Positions 24,201-30,262 of a DNA stretch of 64,000 bases are shown one piece after another. The DNA lies in contig JAKZAP010000007.1 of assembly GCA_023053575.1 (NCBI GenBank), positions 18,873,464 through 18,937,463 of the forward strand, given 5' to 3'. Made by a program: the position numbers and the translations under genes. This DNA is from Branchinecta lynchi. Its lineage: Eukaryota; Arthropoda; Branchiopoda; Anostraca; Branchinectidae. Positions within the stretch are counted from its first letter, which is position 1. The number at the start of each line of letters is the position of its first letter. The notes under the pieces were generated by a model. The model saw only the letters and a list, made by a program, of their open reading frames with translations. It had not been told where the DNA came from and did not search any database.

Positions 24201-26274
24201 GCTCTACCCCATAAGAGTTGCTGAATTCGGGTCTGAAAAGGAAGCTGCCCATGCATTTCTATGTCTGGAACGCTTGCTCATGTCAAGGTTCATCGGGATC
24301 AAACCATCCGTTTTGGATTCATACATTGAAGATACAAAGTTCGGGTTCCGTTGCTGTCTCTCAACTTTTGACAAGGTTAACTTGCAAAGAAGCGACCGTA
24401 ATTCATAGATTGATTCGAAGCTGTGATGATTGGAAACGATTGTTTGACAAATTTGAAGGAAAACTGCTTGACCTTTTTGGGTCCAAAAACTTCAGTGGGC
24501 TCTTTCCCCTTATTCGTGATTCCGCCCCAAACCATGAATAAACCAAATTTTGACTTCTCGACACCACAGGACCATCCTTCCAGGCTTCGTTACACCCTCT
24601 CATGGACCTAACACGCGAAGCAAGAACGACCCGAAACGTAAGCTTGTTCCCCCGCCTACGAAATCTTCAGAAATATACCTAAATTCATTCGTTCCGTATC
24701 TCACTAAATACTTTAACTGCACTTGATCTATGTTCGTTTCCTATTAATTGTTTGTTAGTTTGTATTTTATTTGTTTTGTTAGTGAGTGTTTGTTTTTCCA
24801 ATTCCCGCCCGTGTTACCCTAGCGCGATTAGGGTTGAAATAAAATTGATTGATAGATTGAATTTCTCCTTTTTTCCAGATCCTAGCTCAGATATACGGCT
24901 ACGACTCCACAGACGTCTATACATCCCGCAGCGGACGTCGCTTTGGTGGAGAGAAGGACCTCCGCAGACAGCTTCAGATTCCCAAGGACTTCTGCACGCC
25001 GCTTGCCCTAGAAACCAATGGGACTGTATTTGACCTGAATAAGATCGTCGGGTCCAAGGCCCAGTCGCCCAAGAAGGTTGTTGACGTTTTCGCAAAGCGT
25101 TTTGCCTTGACTGCCGAACCAGCGCCATGCCAGCGTTGCGACTGCCTAGGAGATAAGGACGGTGTGGGCACCATGCACTGCCAAAGATGTATCTCACCAG
25201 CTATTGATAAGTTCTTTAAGGTAAGAGCGGTATTTAATTTAAAGGATGCCTCTTGCTTATTCTGCCTTATATATTATCCCCACCTTTCTTGTGGGATTAT
25301 CAGCCTCTGCCTTTCGTCTTATCGTTTCGTTTTGTACCTACAACTTTTCATCGCTTTTTCTGCCGAACCGAGTTTTGCCAGTCACGCAACGCAAACTTCG
25401 CCGAAAACTTCAAGATCCGCCGTCAACTCTTTCCCATTAAGGGCGTGAGAAGCTTCAAAGTGTTGTTTCTCATTTTGGAACACATGATAGGCCATCGGAT
25501 CTTTCTTCTGTTTTGGACTTCTTTGTTTTGCTTGGTTTTCCCACTTTCTGACCACGGCGCGTTGAGTTTCAAATGTTCTGCGTCCAGCCGCCGCGCGAAC
25601 CCTGGATGGAGTTGACCGGCGCTAACAACAAAATCGCTTATTTCACGTATGGTAGTGGTAGGGTATAGGCTACTTCATCGTGAAAATATTATTTCTGTTG
25701 TGCTTTAAGGCGTATTCTCGCCGTTCCCCGAGGACTCCTTTTGAGGAGTCCCTGCGTTTTCGTTTGTCCCAGGGACTCCCTCCCCTCCCCCTTTTCTATA
25801 ACCTACTTCGCCTTCTGCTCGGAGAGGTTATTTTCAGTGTTATTTTGTTATTCTTTTTGTCAGTGTTATTTTCGAATAGATAAGATAAGATTTATTTCCG
25901 TCAAAGCACAAAGGACCATGGAAACGTATCAACCTCGATGTCGGAGGTTAACCTTTAATATTAAGAGGCTGATGCGATGTGCTTCAAAATACGGCGGGTG
26001 TAAGCCCCTTACCGAAGCGCATGAATGAAGTCGCTTTGAGACTAGCCTTGCCTTCTGAGAAACGCTCTACCCAACAACAGCGAAAAATCCTGAGAGGGAG
26101 AAGATGAATCTGTTACTCTTATTTTGTTTCTTTCTAAATTAGGATTGGGAGACCGCCGTTTACGACAACGAGATGGAGAATGTTGACGTTGAAAACTTCC
26201 CGCCAACCGAAATCCGAATCAAGCCGGAGGATCCAGACAGATCTCCTAGGAAAATACAGTTTGGCGGTGTATAA
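1..26274 (+). CDS. Apolipophorin-like large lipid transfer protein, 3' half of gene (13 exons)
   Basis: Joined exons: 1-271, 2292-4703, 5631-5772, 8227-8377, 10601-10816, 12317-12733, 15160-15354, 17004-17331, 19347-19519, 21414-21547, 23058-23295, 24879-25220, 26143-26274. All junctions are GT-AG, phases match at every join, and the sum is 5151 bases (1716 codons plus stop). The product would be the C-terminal part of a secreted haemolymph apolipoprotein that wraps lipoprotein particles. Domain order seen: beta-strand-rich lipid-binding region, long amphipathic helices, vWD domain, vWA-like domain, short Cys-rich tail. In insect apolipophorin I/II precursors (known from memory) the vWD domain is also followed by an ADIVFL-type segment and a C-x-x-C-x-C tail, so this is a closer fit than vitellogenin. 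The N-terminal vitellogenin-like lipid-transfer module and the furin site lie left of the window. Confidence 0.88.
451..480. repeat. Microsatellite of GTCC/GTCT units
   Basis: Seven to eight tetranucleotide units of GTCC with GTCT variants lie directly next to each other inside the first intron. The following bases (AAACTTGGTATGAGG) resemble motifs in the ~400-bp repeat element described at 5911, so this may be a decayed piece of that family. Confidence 0.8.
690..1330. repeat. Tandem array, five diverged ~135-bp units
   Basis: The motif GGTAAGAAGACATGCTGAGC recurs, diverging, at about 692, 831, 963, 1100 and 1232. Each unit continues with a CTCGCCGGACAAGTAGTTCG block, an AATCCGGCCAAAACCGG block and a GTTGATTAAATG block. 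Divergence grows from left to right; the last two units are strongly decayed. Confidence 0.85.
1770..2076 (+). mobile_element. MITE family D, 3-bp TSD (ATA)
   Basis: The inverted ends are GAGCGTGTTCCACCCT and its complement AGGGTGGAACACGCTC, flanked by ATA on both sides (1767-1769 and 2077-2079). The interior is rich in GTAACTA motifs. A second copy in the opposite orientation lies at 20519-21246. There is no coding capacity, so it is a non-autonomous DNA transposon; 3-bp TSDs are typical of PIF/Harbinger-like elements, but the superfamily is inferred only. Confidence 0.85.
2292..4703 (+). CDS. Apolipophorin-like gene, large central exon
   Basis: This 2412-base exon encodes about 804 residues. 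The first two thirds are beta-rich with short alternating strands (for example FDYLFSSLTDFILKVSA and KVHVHVNKKTVKLYAGF), as in the lipid-binding beta-sheets of apolipophorin and apoB. From about base 3970 the chain becomes long amphipathic helices rich in A, K, V and Y (LSQAIAKTKESINALI, VKPTVQKYYGRLEEAV), which suits lipid-surface binding. The acceptor is TTTTTAAG at 2291. The donor GTAGGG at 4704 is slightly weak. The + strand frame stays open throughout, so this is the surest exon of the window. Confidence 0.93.
4704..5630 (+). other. Intron, AT-rich, no recognised content
   Basis: It lies between the donor at 4704 and the acceptor TTTTCAG at 5630. The sequence is AT-rich with no inverted-repeat element, tandem array or coding signal that I can recognise. 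The short antisense frame at 5102-5323 looks like chance. Confidence 0.6.
5631..5772 (+). CDS. Apolipophorin-like gene, exon (amphipathic helix)
   Basis: It encodes about 47 residues beginning (D)LEAEIRARVAKLPLVQKISK and containing YYAWLEEIHFQDYIDDIMNQ, which continue the amphipathic-helix region. The acceptor is TTTTCAG at 5630 and the donor GTAAGT at 5773. Incoming phase 1 (g+ac = Asp) and outgoing phase 2 (gg+g = Gly) fit both neighbours. Confidence 0.88.
5911..7628 (+). mobile_element. Element F, copy 1: ~1.7 kb with ~400-bp internal tandem repeats
   Basis: The ends are imperfectly inverted: AATAGCACTTGCC on the left, and ACAAGTGCCGTATGAGC with CTTCCAGCTCTTG on the right. The inside has units of about 400 bp with recurring blocks: CCGGTGATCGCGAGTTA, CTTCCAGATGTGCTAGG, TGAAACTTG, CCGGACCGGATTCGGGCACT and poly-G. 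The block at 6782 recurs at 7182, exactly 400 bases on. An unrelated AT-rich piece at about 6290-6640 interrupts the array. The right arm (7320-7600) is AT-rich and reappears in the copy at 44650. There is no transposase, so the class is unknown. Confidence 0.7.
7706..7890. repeat. Tandem duplication, two ~94-bp units
   Basis: The motif ATTAGCATCTATAAGAAGTA followed by GAATACGGGCATG occurs at about 7727 and again, slightly changed, about 94 bases downstream. It lies in the intron before the exon at 8227. The open frame that runs through it has no recognisable product. Confidence 0.75.
8227..8377 (+). CDS. Apolipophorin-like gene, exon (amphipathic helix)
   Basis: It encodes about 50 residues, VAKEKFNSVTARYRPYIRAA then KGQYKLVKELPPVAYFSTLI, an amphipathic helical stretch like its neighbours. 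The acceptor TTTTTTACAG ends at 8226 and the donor is GTAAAT at 8378. Incoming phase 2 and outgoing phase 0 match the flanking exons. An open frame that starts upstream at 8189 reads through the acceptor and is not the true start. Confidence 0.85.
8415..8830 (+). mobile_element. MITE family C, copy 1 (3-bp TSD TAT)
   Basis: The ends are inverted: AGGCATATTCTCGCCGTTCC on the left and GGAACGGCGAGAATGCACCT on the right, flanked by TAT at 8412-8414 and 8831-8833. Internal marks are GAGGACTCC blocks, GATTATAATCACC and AAGTGGATCCAGACTAA. Other copies are at 20624, 27543 and 47266, with a partial one at 25708. It has no coding capacity. Confidence 0.88.
8980..9480 (-). pseudogene. LINE family B, 5'-truncated 3'-end fragment
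   Basis: Read on the - strand this matches the C-terminus and 3' UTR of the LINE at 41040-43750. It encodes [12 protein letters not shown], as in the full copy, then decays by frameshift. The 3' UTR shares CATTACTCTTCAGTTTTGAA followed by GGATTCA. The tail region (TTTTATTATTTAT on +) sits at about 8980. It lies in the same intron as the MITE at 8415. Confidence 0.82.
9737..9769 (-). repeat. Poly(A)-type tail on the minus strand with AATAAA
   Basis: The + strand shows a run of 18 T (9737-9754) followed by TTTATT at 9764-9769, so the - strand reads AATAAA, ten more bases, then poly(A). This looks like the end of a retroposed transcript or a poly(A) retroelement whose body would lie at about 9770-10170. 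I cannot identify that body. Confidence 0.5.
10601..10816 (+). CDS. Apolipophorin-like gene, exon (helical to beta transition)
   Basis: It encodes 72 residues: helical AQKIWSLVAMKEQLVENIRT then KSLPDQARGAVADIDLSKML, followed by strand-like KFEATVNLPMEWRSLK. This marks the end of the helical region before the vWD part. The acceptor is CCATGTCAG at 10600. The donor is GTCGGT at 10817, a GT donor without the usual GTAAG or GTGAG. Phases are 0 on both sides. Confidence 0.82.
11185..11543. mobile_element. MITE family H with ~60-bp inverted ends
   Basis: The left end CACTGTCAGTTTCATAACAG pairs with the right end CTGTTATGAAACTTCTGACAGTG. The inverted match continues inward through ATGCG...TTTCAACAGA with small changes. 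A diverged copy is split by a LINE fragment at 34672-35490, and a short piece lies at about 36072-36152. The TSD is unclear. No coding. Confidence 0.78.
11754..12167 (-). mobile_element. MITE family E, copy 1
   Basis: It is dense in GATACCACGGTAACTG and TTTTTGCAG motifs on both strands, with an AAAACGCAACT right end. The internal block ACTTTCATCAAATTTTGTC (read on -) is shared with the copies at 17366 and 28193. The left end is less clear than in the copy at 28193. It lies in the intron between the exons at 10816 and 12317. Confidence 0.72.
12317..12733 (+). CDS. Apolipophorin-like gene, vWD domain first exon
   Basis: It encodes 139 residues. After a beta segment (PIYQQYEVSKNGILDYFDFS) comes the start of a von Willebrand D domain: GTHALIAGNQHYMTFDRKFF, EFAGECSYLLVNDFTDGNFS, VVVNYEG. 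The YxTFDxKxFxFxGxCSYLL pattern with its Cys is diagnostic. The acceptor is TTATTACAG at 12316, the donor GTAAGT at 12734, phase 0 on both sides. In this family the vWD domain sits at the C-terminal side and is extracellular. Confidence 0.93.
12874..13141. mobile_element. hAT-like non-autonomous element, 8-bp TSD
   Basis: The left end CAGAGACGTTACTAGCC pairs imperfectly with the right end (complement CAGGGGCGTCACGACTAG). The flanks are ATCACAGG (12866-12873) and ATCACAAG (13142-13149), 7 of 8 identical. The inside is TGTTTCCAAAAAAAA-type repeats and G/C runs. A related piece lies at 49465-49740. A CAGRGRCGTYAC end and 8-bp TSD are hAT hallmarks. Confidence 0.72.
13211..14425 (-). mobile_element. 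Element F, copy 2 (minus orientation)
   Basis: It starts with GAGCTGGAAGCTCAAATGGC and ACTTGCAAAG, the same terminus as in copies 1 and 3. It ends near GGCAAGTACCATATAAA. Inside are about two and a half ~400-bp units, with complements of the copy 1 blocks: GATTTCCGGTTCTCCCCTCC, TTTCATCCCGATCGCTCCAC, GGATCCGGTC-like stretches and several poly-C runs. The short open frames across it are repeat shadows. Confidence 0.7.
14426..15159 (+). other. Intron stretch with no recognised content
   Basis: This is the remainder of the intron before the second vWD exon. I see no repeat family, inverted ends or coding signal in it. Confidence 0.5.
15160..15354 (+). CDS. Apolipophorin-like gene, vWD domain second exon
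   Basis: It encodes 65 residues completing the beta part of the vWD domain: EVTVFIDGSRITLETPRGAR, ACTVHVTGW and the hallmark TAGLFGVYNHEPSDDF. The GLFGVYN motif corresponds to the conserved GLCGxxN of vWD domains, with Phe in place of the usual Cys. The acceptor is TTCCTCTAG at 15159, the donor GTAAGC at 15355, phase 0 on both sides. Confidence 0.92.
15571..15752. mobile_element. MITE family G, copy 1 (TA TSD)
   Basis: The inverted ends CACTGTAAAA and TTTTACAGTG are flanked by TA on both sides (15569-15570 and 15753-15754). The interior holds a GAGTTAAAATCCGGTG duplication. Copies are at 51811 and 60422. A TA duplication suggests Tc1/mariner mobilisation; this is inferred. Confidence 0.85.
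16157..16521. mobile_element. hAT-like MITE with perfect 8-bp TSD
   Basis: The element begins CAGAGCAAAATAACACTAG and ends CTAGTGTTATTTTGCTCTG, perfect inverted repeats that extend less perfectly into TAGCGCCAAGAC. TGTTAGAC is duplicated exactly on both sides (16149-16156 and 16522-16529). It is 365 bp with no coding capacity. The 8-bp TSD and CAG start fit hAT. Confidence 0.9.
17004..17331 (+). CDS. Apolipophorin-like gene, vWD C-terminal / C8-like exon
   Basis: It encodes 109 residues with paired Cys: SFAHSWRVGSSRCRV, DACSRMFDQEKSFLLPCFKL, KNMCINDL, LAACTAATAYAMECRLHG and WVPPQC. The SW.VG....C opening and the six to eight Cys match the region after a vWD domain (C8-like). The acceptor TTTTTTAG ends at 17003, the donor is GTAAGT at 17332, incoming phase 0 and outgoing phase 1. 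Confidence 0.9.
17366..17689 (+). mobile_element. MITE family E, copy 2
   Basis: It starts AGTTGCG with TTTTTGCAG just inside and ends AAAACGTAACT. The inside shows GATACCACG and CCATGGTAAC motifs and the TGGTGGGAAAGAAGTTT block shared with the copy at 28193. No clear duplication remains (AAC against AAG). It begins only 34 bases after the exon end at 17331. Confidence 0.7.
18150..18830. mobile_element. Foldback-like element with short-unit arms
   Basis: The left arm (about 18170-18290) is a run of ~16-base units like ACTCAAAATGCCCACG. The right arm (about 18720-18815) has complementary units such as GGCATTTTGAGTCG-like GGTCATTTTGAATCGTGGG. The middle is unique. Repeats within opposed arms are typical of foldback elements; there is no transposase. 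Confidence 0.55.
18937..19080. mobile_element. hAT-like element fragment (left end only)
   Basis: It starts CAGAGGCGTCAAGTAAG, then a C run, then TCTTGAAAACAGTCG text that resembles the interior of the element at 12874. I could not find a matching right end or duplication, so the extent is a guess. Confidence 0.4.
19347..19519 (+). CDS. Apolipophorin-like gene, vWA-like domain first exon
   Basis: It encodes about 57 residues: (V)RCSLGDGNVLFSGESKGF, then SADIVFLVEQKKCLKNSRIG. ADIVFLVE is the first beta strand of a von Willebrand A fold, but the MIDAS DxSxS is absent (VEQKK follows), so metal-dependent ligand binding is unlikely. The acceptor CCGTTAG ends at 19346, the donor is GTAACT at 19520. 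The codon split (g+tg = Val) matches the previous exon. Confidence 0.88.
19520..20518 (+). other. Intron stretch with no recognised content
   Basis: It lies between the exon ending at 19519 and the MITE at 20519. It is AT-rich at 19980-20180. I see no clear element, array or coding sequence. Confidence 0.5.
20519..21246 (-). mobile_element. MITE family D, copy 2, carrying a nested MITE C
   Basis: The outer ends are GAGCGTGTTCCACCCT on the left and AGGGTGGAACATTCTC on the right, flanked by TAA (20516-20518 and 21247-21249). Removing the nested MITE C (20624-21037) with one ATA leaves 311 bases, close to the 307 of copy 1. Orientation is opposite to copy 1. Confidence 0.87.
20624..21037 (+). 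mobile_element. MITE family C, copy 2, nested in MITE D
   Basis: The inverted ends AGGCGTATTCTCGCC and GGCGAGAATACGCCT are flanked by ATA (20621-20623 and 21038-21040). It is 414 bp, nearly the same as the copies at 8415 and 27543. It is inserted inside MITE D, so family C moved after family D here. Confidence 0.92.
21414..21547 (+). CDS. Apolipophorin-like gene, vWA-like domain second exon
   Basis: It encodes about 44 residues: EKGYSNNRYAVVTFGGKGVF, ENPHIRTSDSEPWNNRKAIQ, KAFEG. RYAVVTFGG is the second core strand of the vWA-like fold. The acceptor is CTTTTCAG at 21413, the donor GTAAGT at 21548. Phase 0 in and 2 out; the split Gly codon (gg+a) matches the next exon. Confidence 0.88.
21600..22960 (+). 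repeat. Diverged Element F-like repeat tract
   Basis: Blocks seen in Element F recur in decayed form: GATCCTTCCAGATGTGCTAA, GATGAAAGTTGGCCGG, ATTTGGTGGGAAGAACTAG and CAAGTCCGGGTCGGATCCGA. A run of over 30 G is near 22680-22707. Neither end of the element is preserved. Confidence 0.65.
23058..23295 (+). CDS. Apolipophorin-like gene, vWA-like domain third exon
   Basis: It encodes about 79 residues: LDYDGEKASDAVAAMTYATK, LSFRAGVSKHLVLISCESTC, HAQDYGDAVTLLLENDFKLH. RAGVSKHLVLISC is the fourth strand of a vWA fold; the usual TDG metal-site Asp is replaced (ISCES). The acceptor is TCTGTAG at 23057, the donor GTCAGT at 23296, outgoing phase 0. Confidence 0.9.
23296..24735 (+). other. Intron stretch with no recognised content
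   Basis: I see no inverted-repeat element, array or coding signal. Several overlapping short frames on both strands at 24170-24610 have no recognisable domain and look like chance. Confidence 0.5.
24736..24862 (+). mobile_element. LINE-like 3' end with (GATT)n tail
   Basis: A T-rich stretch leads to GGTTGAAATAAAATTGATTG and ATAGATTGA, the kind of GATT-repeat tail also seen at 30262 and 37893. It ends 17 bases before the exon acceptor at 24878. No coding part is left. Confidence 0.45.
24879..25220 (+). CDS. Apolipophorin-like gene, C-terminal exon with Cys cluster
   Basis: It encodes 114 residues: ILAQIYGYDSTDVYTSRSGR, then DFCTPLALETNGTVFDLNKI, then VVDVFAKRFALTAEPAPCQR and CDCLGDKDGVGTMHCQRC. 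From memory, the C-terminus of insect apolipophorin precursors also has a CTPLALETNG-like stretch and a CxxCxC...CxxC cluster. The acceptor is TTTTTTCCAG at 24878, the donor GTAAGA at 25221, phase 0 on both sides. Confidence 0.92.
25245..25665 (+). repeat. Interspersed repeat I, copy 1
   Basis: It shares with 59575-59965 the ordered blocks CTTGCTTATTCTGCCTT, GTTTTGCCAGTCAC / GTTTTCCCGTCACC, CAACTCTTTC, TTTTCCCACTTT and AAATCGCT with similar spacing. Neither end shows inverted repeats. It starts about 25 bases after the donor at 25221. Confidence 0.6.
25708..25790 (+). mobile_element. MITE family C, truncated copy
   Basis: The left end AGGCGTATTCTCGCCGTTCC is intact and followed by the usual GAGGACTCC and GAGGAGTCCCTGCG blocks. 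The similarity stops at about 25790, so the right part is lost. Confidence 0.8.
26143..26274 (+). CDS. Apolipophorin-like gene, last exon
   Basis: It encodes 43 acidic residues (DWETAVYDNEMENVDVENFP then PTEIRIKPEDPDRS) ending ...QFGGV and a TAA at 26272-26274. The acceptor is TAAATTAG at 26142, phase 0. The total frame closes exactly, which supports the exon chain. Confidence 0.88.
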   Translation, partial: DWETAVYDNEMENVDVENFPPTEIRIKPEDPDRSPRKIQFGGV

Positions 26275-26333
26275 CTGTGCTTAATAATTATACTAGATCT
26301 TTGTTATGATTTCGATGTTCATTATAACATGGG

Positions 26334-26339
26334 AATAAA
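26334..26339 (+). terminator. Polyadenylation signal AATAAA of the apolipophorin-like gene
   Basis: AATAAA starts 60 bases after the stop codon, at the expected distance for a short 3' UTR. T-rich sequence follows at 26345-26370. Confidence 0.7.
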
Positions 26340-26544
26340 TCGATATTTTTGATATTATGCAAAGGTTCGTTTTTCTCTGTTGCAGTGTACTTATGAACAC
26401 ATCAAAAATAATTATATGGGTTTGGATTGAAATTACATATGTTACTACCGAGCGTACTTACCATTCTAGGGAACTTGGTTAATGGTTGTGTGTTGTGTGT
26501 GCGGAGAGTGGGCATTTCTATGTGATTCAGAGATTTCTGAATAT

Positions 26545-26690
26545 GTCCGTTGAACCAAGGCAATTTTCAACAAGACCAAAGGCGCCGACGGGATCTCTTT
26601 TCAACTTGGTAGGAAGAACAAGTACAAGCCCTAGATAGATCAGTGAAAGACCGGACCGGATTCGGGCACTGTGGGGGTCAGGGGCGTCCC
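26545..26690 (+). repeat. Element F fragment with an adjacent hAT-like end
   Basis: ACTTGGTAGGAAGAACAAGT and ACCGGACCGGATTCGGGCAC match one part of the Element F unit. Next to it CAGGGGCGTCCCGAGGGGCG (from about 26680) looks like a hAT left end, but no partner end was found. Confidence 0.5.
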
Positions 26691-26895
26691 GAGGGGCGGT
26701 TGATGGCGAGTGTAGTTGACGGATCCGTATTGCACTGTCAAATATGATTTGCAAGGAATATTTCCTCGGGATTCTGAAAACCCATGACACGGCCATGAAT
26801 ATCCCTTCAACTACAAAGCCAAAGGCGTCATTTTACTTGGCTGTGGAGAAGGAAGATTTCCACAGAATATAGGCCAAGAAAACAAAAATTCTTAA

Positions 26896-27261
26896 AGGAC
26901 TCCTCGCACTATTTACTTTTCAACTTACAGTGTTTTAAAATATTTTAAAACTTTAAAACCAGGCTGTGCTTTCAACAATAACCCACAGTTTTGGCTATTT
27001 TACGCCTTTTCCGAGACCCGTCGACTTATAGCGAAAATAGGGAAATAATGTACATAACCGGTTTTTCTGATGGAAAACTTCTCGCAGACAACCGTCGACA
27101 GCGTGGTACACATCGAAGGTAGCAAAGCACGGCAAGTGAGAAAATCAGCGTGATTTTGTTAGAGGGGTTAGAATGTACCGTACGAAACTGAGGTCTCCGG
27201 GTTCAGAAATATACGGAGTGATTATGGAAGTAGGTTGCGTTAGTATAATAGGTAAGACAGG
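26896..27261 (+). mobile_element. MITE family B, copy 1 (TTAA)
   Basis: It starts AGGAC(T)CCTCGCACTATTT right after TTAA (26892-26895) and ends ...GGTAAGACAGG before TTAA (27262-27265), with CCT lost at the end. Internal marks are ACATAACCGGTTTTTCTGAT, CAGACAACCGTCGAC and GTTAGAGGGGTTAGAATGTA. Other copies are at 36232, 50976 and 56696. Confidence 0.82.
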
Positions 27262-27542
27262 TTAAAGCTAGGTTCCTGTAGAAAGAATTCGCGCCGTTTC
27301 AACTAAGTCGAATTTTGACCATGTCGCGTCTCAATTCGTCAGCAGCAAAAACTGCATTCTGTGGGAACCTAGCCTAAGATAAAAGTACCGAGGCAGCGTT
27401 TCCACCTTTTGCCAACTTGTATTTATTGCCGTAAGCAGTGACAATAATTGCGGACAAAGGTTGGGCGTGGACATGGGAATTGTTCCTCAGGGTTTTTAAC
27501 TTTGCTCTTCGATTTGCAGCAATAATCAGAGAAATATCCCAA

Positions 27543-27957
27543 AGACGTATTCCCTTCCTTCCCCGAGGACTCCTCCCGGAGTCGAAGGGAACGGCGAGAA
27601 TAGAAGGAGTTACTCCACGCGGACTCCGCGTACAGAAACAGCGAGAACATGGTGAATGCTTCCAGAATCGATTTTGTTAAAAAAAAAAATATACAGTTAA
27701 CGAATTTAGTCTGGGTCCACTTTAATTTTGGTTTTGCTTATTTTGATTGTTTTTCTTTAATTTTACATTGCACCAATGCCAGCAAAAATCGATTCCCCTC
27801 TGAATCTGAAAGGGAGTCCTTTTTCATGATGGTGATGACAATCGGAGCATTCCCCGTCCGTTGGGACTCGCAAGAATACGGGGAGTGAGTCCCCAGGACA
27901 AACGAAAACGCGGGGACTCCTCAAGTGGAGTCCTCGGGGAACGGCAAGAATACGCCT
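27543..27957 (-). mobile_element. MITE family C, copy 3 (TSD CAA)
   Basis: It runs from AGACGTATTCCC to GGCAAGAATACGCCT with CAA on both sides (27540-27542 and 27958-27960). Internal blocks are the complement of copies 1 and 2. It lies between the two host genes. Confidence 0.88.
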
Positions 27958-28192
27958 CAAGTAGTCCAGATCCAAGTAGTTTACCGGCAAATCTATTTGC
28001 CACAGTAATCAGATAGCAATTGCGAGTGAAGTAAAAACCACCGCTAGCTAGATCGTCCACATTTTATCCACCACAAAAATGCTCGTTGTTTAGGCCAGCC
28101 GATAAATTGGAAAATATTTACTAGAATCTCGATCGCAGAACAGAGCGAAAAAATACGAAACGCCCAACACCCCCAAACAAGACGAATACATT

Positions 28193-28606
28193 AGTTGCGT
28201 TTGCAGATACTATGGTAACTGATACCACGGGCACGGTCTTCTGTCGTTTTCGCAGTTACCGTGGTATCTGATACCACGGTCAAAATGCGTTTTTGCGGTT
28301 ATCATGGTATCTGGTCAGTCATCGTAGTATCTGATATTTCGGACGGACCGTAGTATCTGAAAAATTTTCTCACTTTCATCATCACCAACAATAGAGCCTA
28401 AGATTTGGTCAAAATTGGTGGGAAAGAAGTTTGGCACTTAGTGACGTGACTGTTTTTCCTTTGGGATGACTTCAGAAAGAGCAATTTCGGCAATTGTCGT
28501 TTTTGCATAGCAACCGCTGTATCAGGTAACAGGTAACTACGAAAACGACTAATTGCAGACCCAGTTACCGTGGTAACAGATACCATGGTATCCTGAAAAC
28601 GCAACT
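28193..28606 (+). mobile_element. MITE family E, copy 3 (TSD ATT)
   Basis: This is the best-preserved family E copy. It begins AGTTGCGTTTGCAGATAC and ends TATCCTGAAAACGCAACT, flanked by ATT (28190-28192 and 28607-28609). The inside is full of GATACCACGGTAACTG-like motifs on both strands and includes TTGGTGGGAAAGAAGTTTGG. Confidence 0.85.
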
Positions 28607-29924
28607 ATTAGAACGCATGACAGCTAACAACTATACTGCGGTAGGCTACCCTGGTCGAAGACTGAGTTTCGAAAGAAAGAAAACAAGCTTCCCGTGAGAA
28701 AACACTTCCCGAACTTGCAAAGAAAAATGGCTAATTGGAAATAGTGCCGCGTTGACTCGCAAACAATCCCTAAAGCGTATGGCAAATACAATACCTTTAA
28801 GACCGGTTCTTACCGAGAGCGATTTTGGTTTTGTCGTCCTTTCTCTAGAAAAGGGGTATGATACAAAATGCAAAACTGTTAACCCAAAATCACCGTCTTT
28901 TTTTCTCGAAACGGAATTCCGGTGTCGTTTAAACAAATGCGGAAGACCATACAGTCATGTGACTGAGGACCGAACATAGGATTTGATTTTCTGTAGGACT
29001 GTTTACAAATGTCATCGCTGGCCGCTCGTCTCTATGTATATAGATTCTGAATATTCTGATACGTTTCTTGACTAAAACTAGTTTGAGATTAAATAGATTA
29101 AACAGGTTTGACGTCGCGCTTGTATAGAATTCCGCACTGATTTAAATGAGCCCGGAAATCTCAGTAGATAAAATAGTTTACATAAACAGTTTTGTGAAGA
29201 AAAATTACCAAATGACAATTCAAAACCGCGTGAACACGGAATCAAAAAGCAATTCGCCCATTAACGTTCAGCGGTTCCAAAGGTTCTGTAAATCCCGCCA
29301 TGTCTCACTATCGTCTAGTAAAATATATCCACAAGCTGATGCGTAGGAAGTGTGTAAATCAAGCTTCTCAGTCAATGGATGTTTTGCACTGTATTTGGAC
29401 AAGAAAGTGCAAAAGTGCAAGCTATTATTTCCTGCCCATTACCTTATGAATCCATCTTGGCTCTTTGTCTCAGTGTTGATAAAGAGACAATGGGGGCTTT
29501 CAGAAACTAGCCCGCTTAGAGCGCCTAACTGTAACACGGAAAATTAGCAGAGAGTCCTAACAAATCTTAAGTGAGTCTTGACAAATAAATGGACCCTTGA
29601 CACAACCTTAGCGGGAACCTTTGTATACACATTGCATATAAAAGCCCACATTTCCTAACTTAAAAAACTAAAACATTTACGTAAGGACTAGGACTATTTC
29701 AGTTCACAGCATTGATACAGGAACCGGGTACATATAGAAAACAACTAATAAGGGTGGCACTTTCGATCGCAATCCAAAAGACGTTAAACATTTTAAATTT
29801 GTGGGTGTTTGTCATGGTCAAACAAAATCTACCGATACCAACATTGGCACATTGCCTCAGAGGGGATACTTGATCGAGACATATGGGAGCCAGTCTGGTC
29901 GCAGGAGAACCTTTTGCATTAAAG
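28607..29924. other. Intergenic stretch with no recognised content
   Basis: It lies between the 3' ends of the two genes. Short open frames on both strands have no recognisable domain. No clear repeat boundary was seen. Confidence 0.5.
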
Positions 29925-30262
29925 CAGAGAGGAACACTAGCTATCAGTCTTCTCCCAATCCTGCCAATCCATCAGCCCAATTTTTACACAGTTTCAATTC
30001 AACACTCATTTCTAGTCATATCTTGTGACTGTATTAGTTAGTTACAGATGTTCCTTCAGTCCAAGCTGTCTGCGAATCATATTTGACGGTACAAAACGGA
30101 TAAGTCACATAAAATGCTGGATAATAAAATGTAGCTGACATATCCGTTTTACACCGTCAAGTATTAAGTAGTTTGTTGTCGTTTTTGTGTACTTCGTAAA
30201 TATTTGTATTCCTCTTCTAGCTATAAGCTATTTGGAAGTAAATTTGATTGATTGATTAAACC
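29925..30262 (+). pseudogene. LINE 3' end, copy 1, with (GATT)n tail and a small MITE inside
   Basis: It shares GAGAGGAACACT, CCTGCCAAT, CCAATTTTTA, CATATCTTGTG and CTATTTGGAAGTAAATTTGA plus a GATTGATTGATT tail with 37640-37893. A 78-base inverted-repeat insert (30083-30160, ends TTGACGGT and ACCGTCAA) sits inside it. No coding part is preserved. Confidence 0.65.

Noticed and set aside
1..26274. Vitellogenin as the identity of the + strand gene
   Set aside because: No polyserine tract is seen, and the long amphipathic helices plus the ADIVFLVE and CxxCxC tail after the vWD domain fit apolipophorin better.
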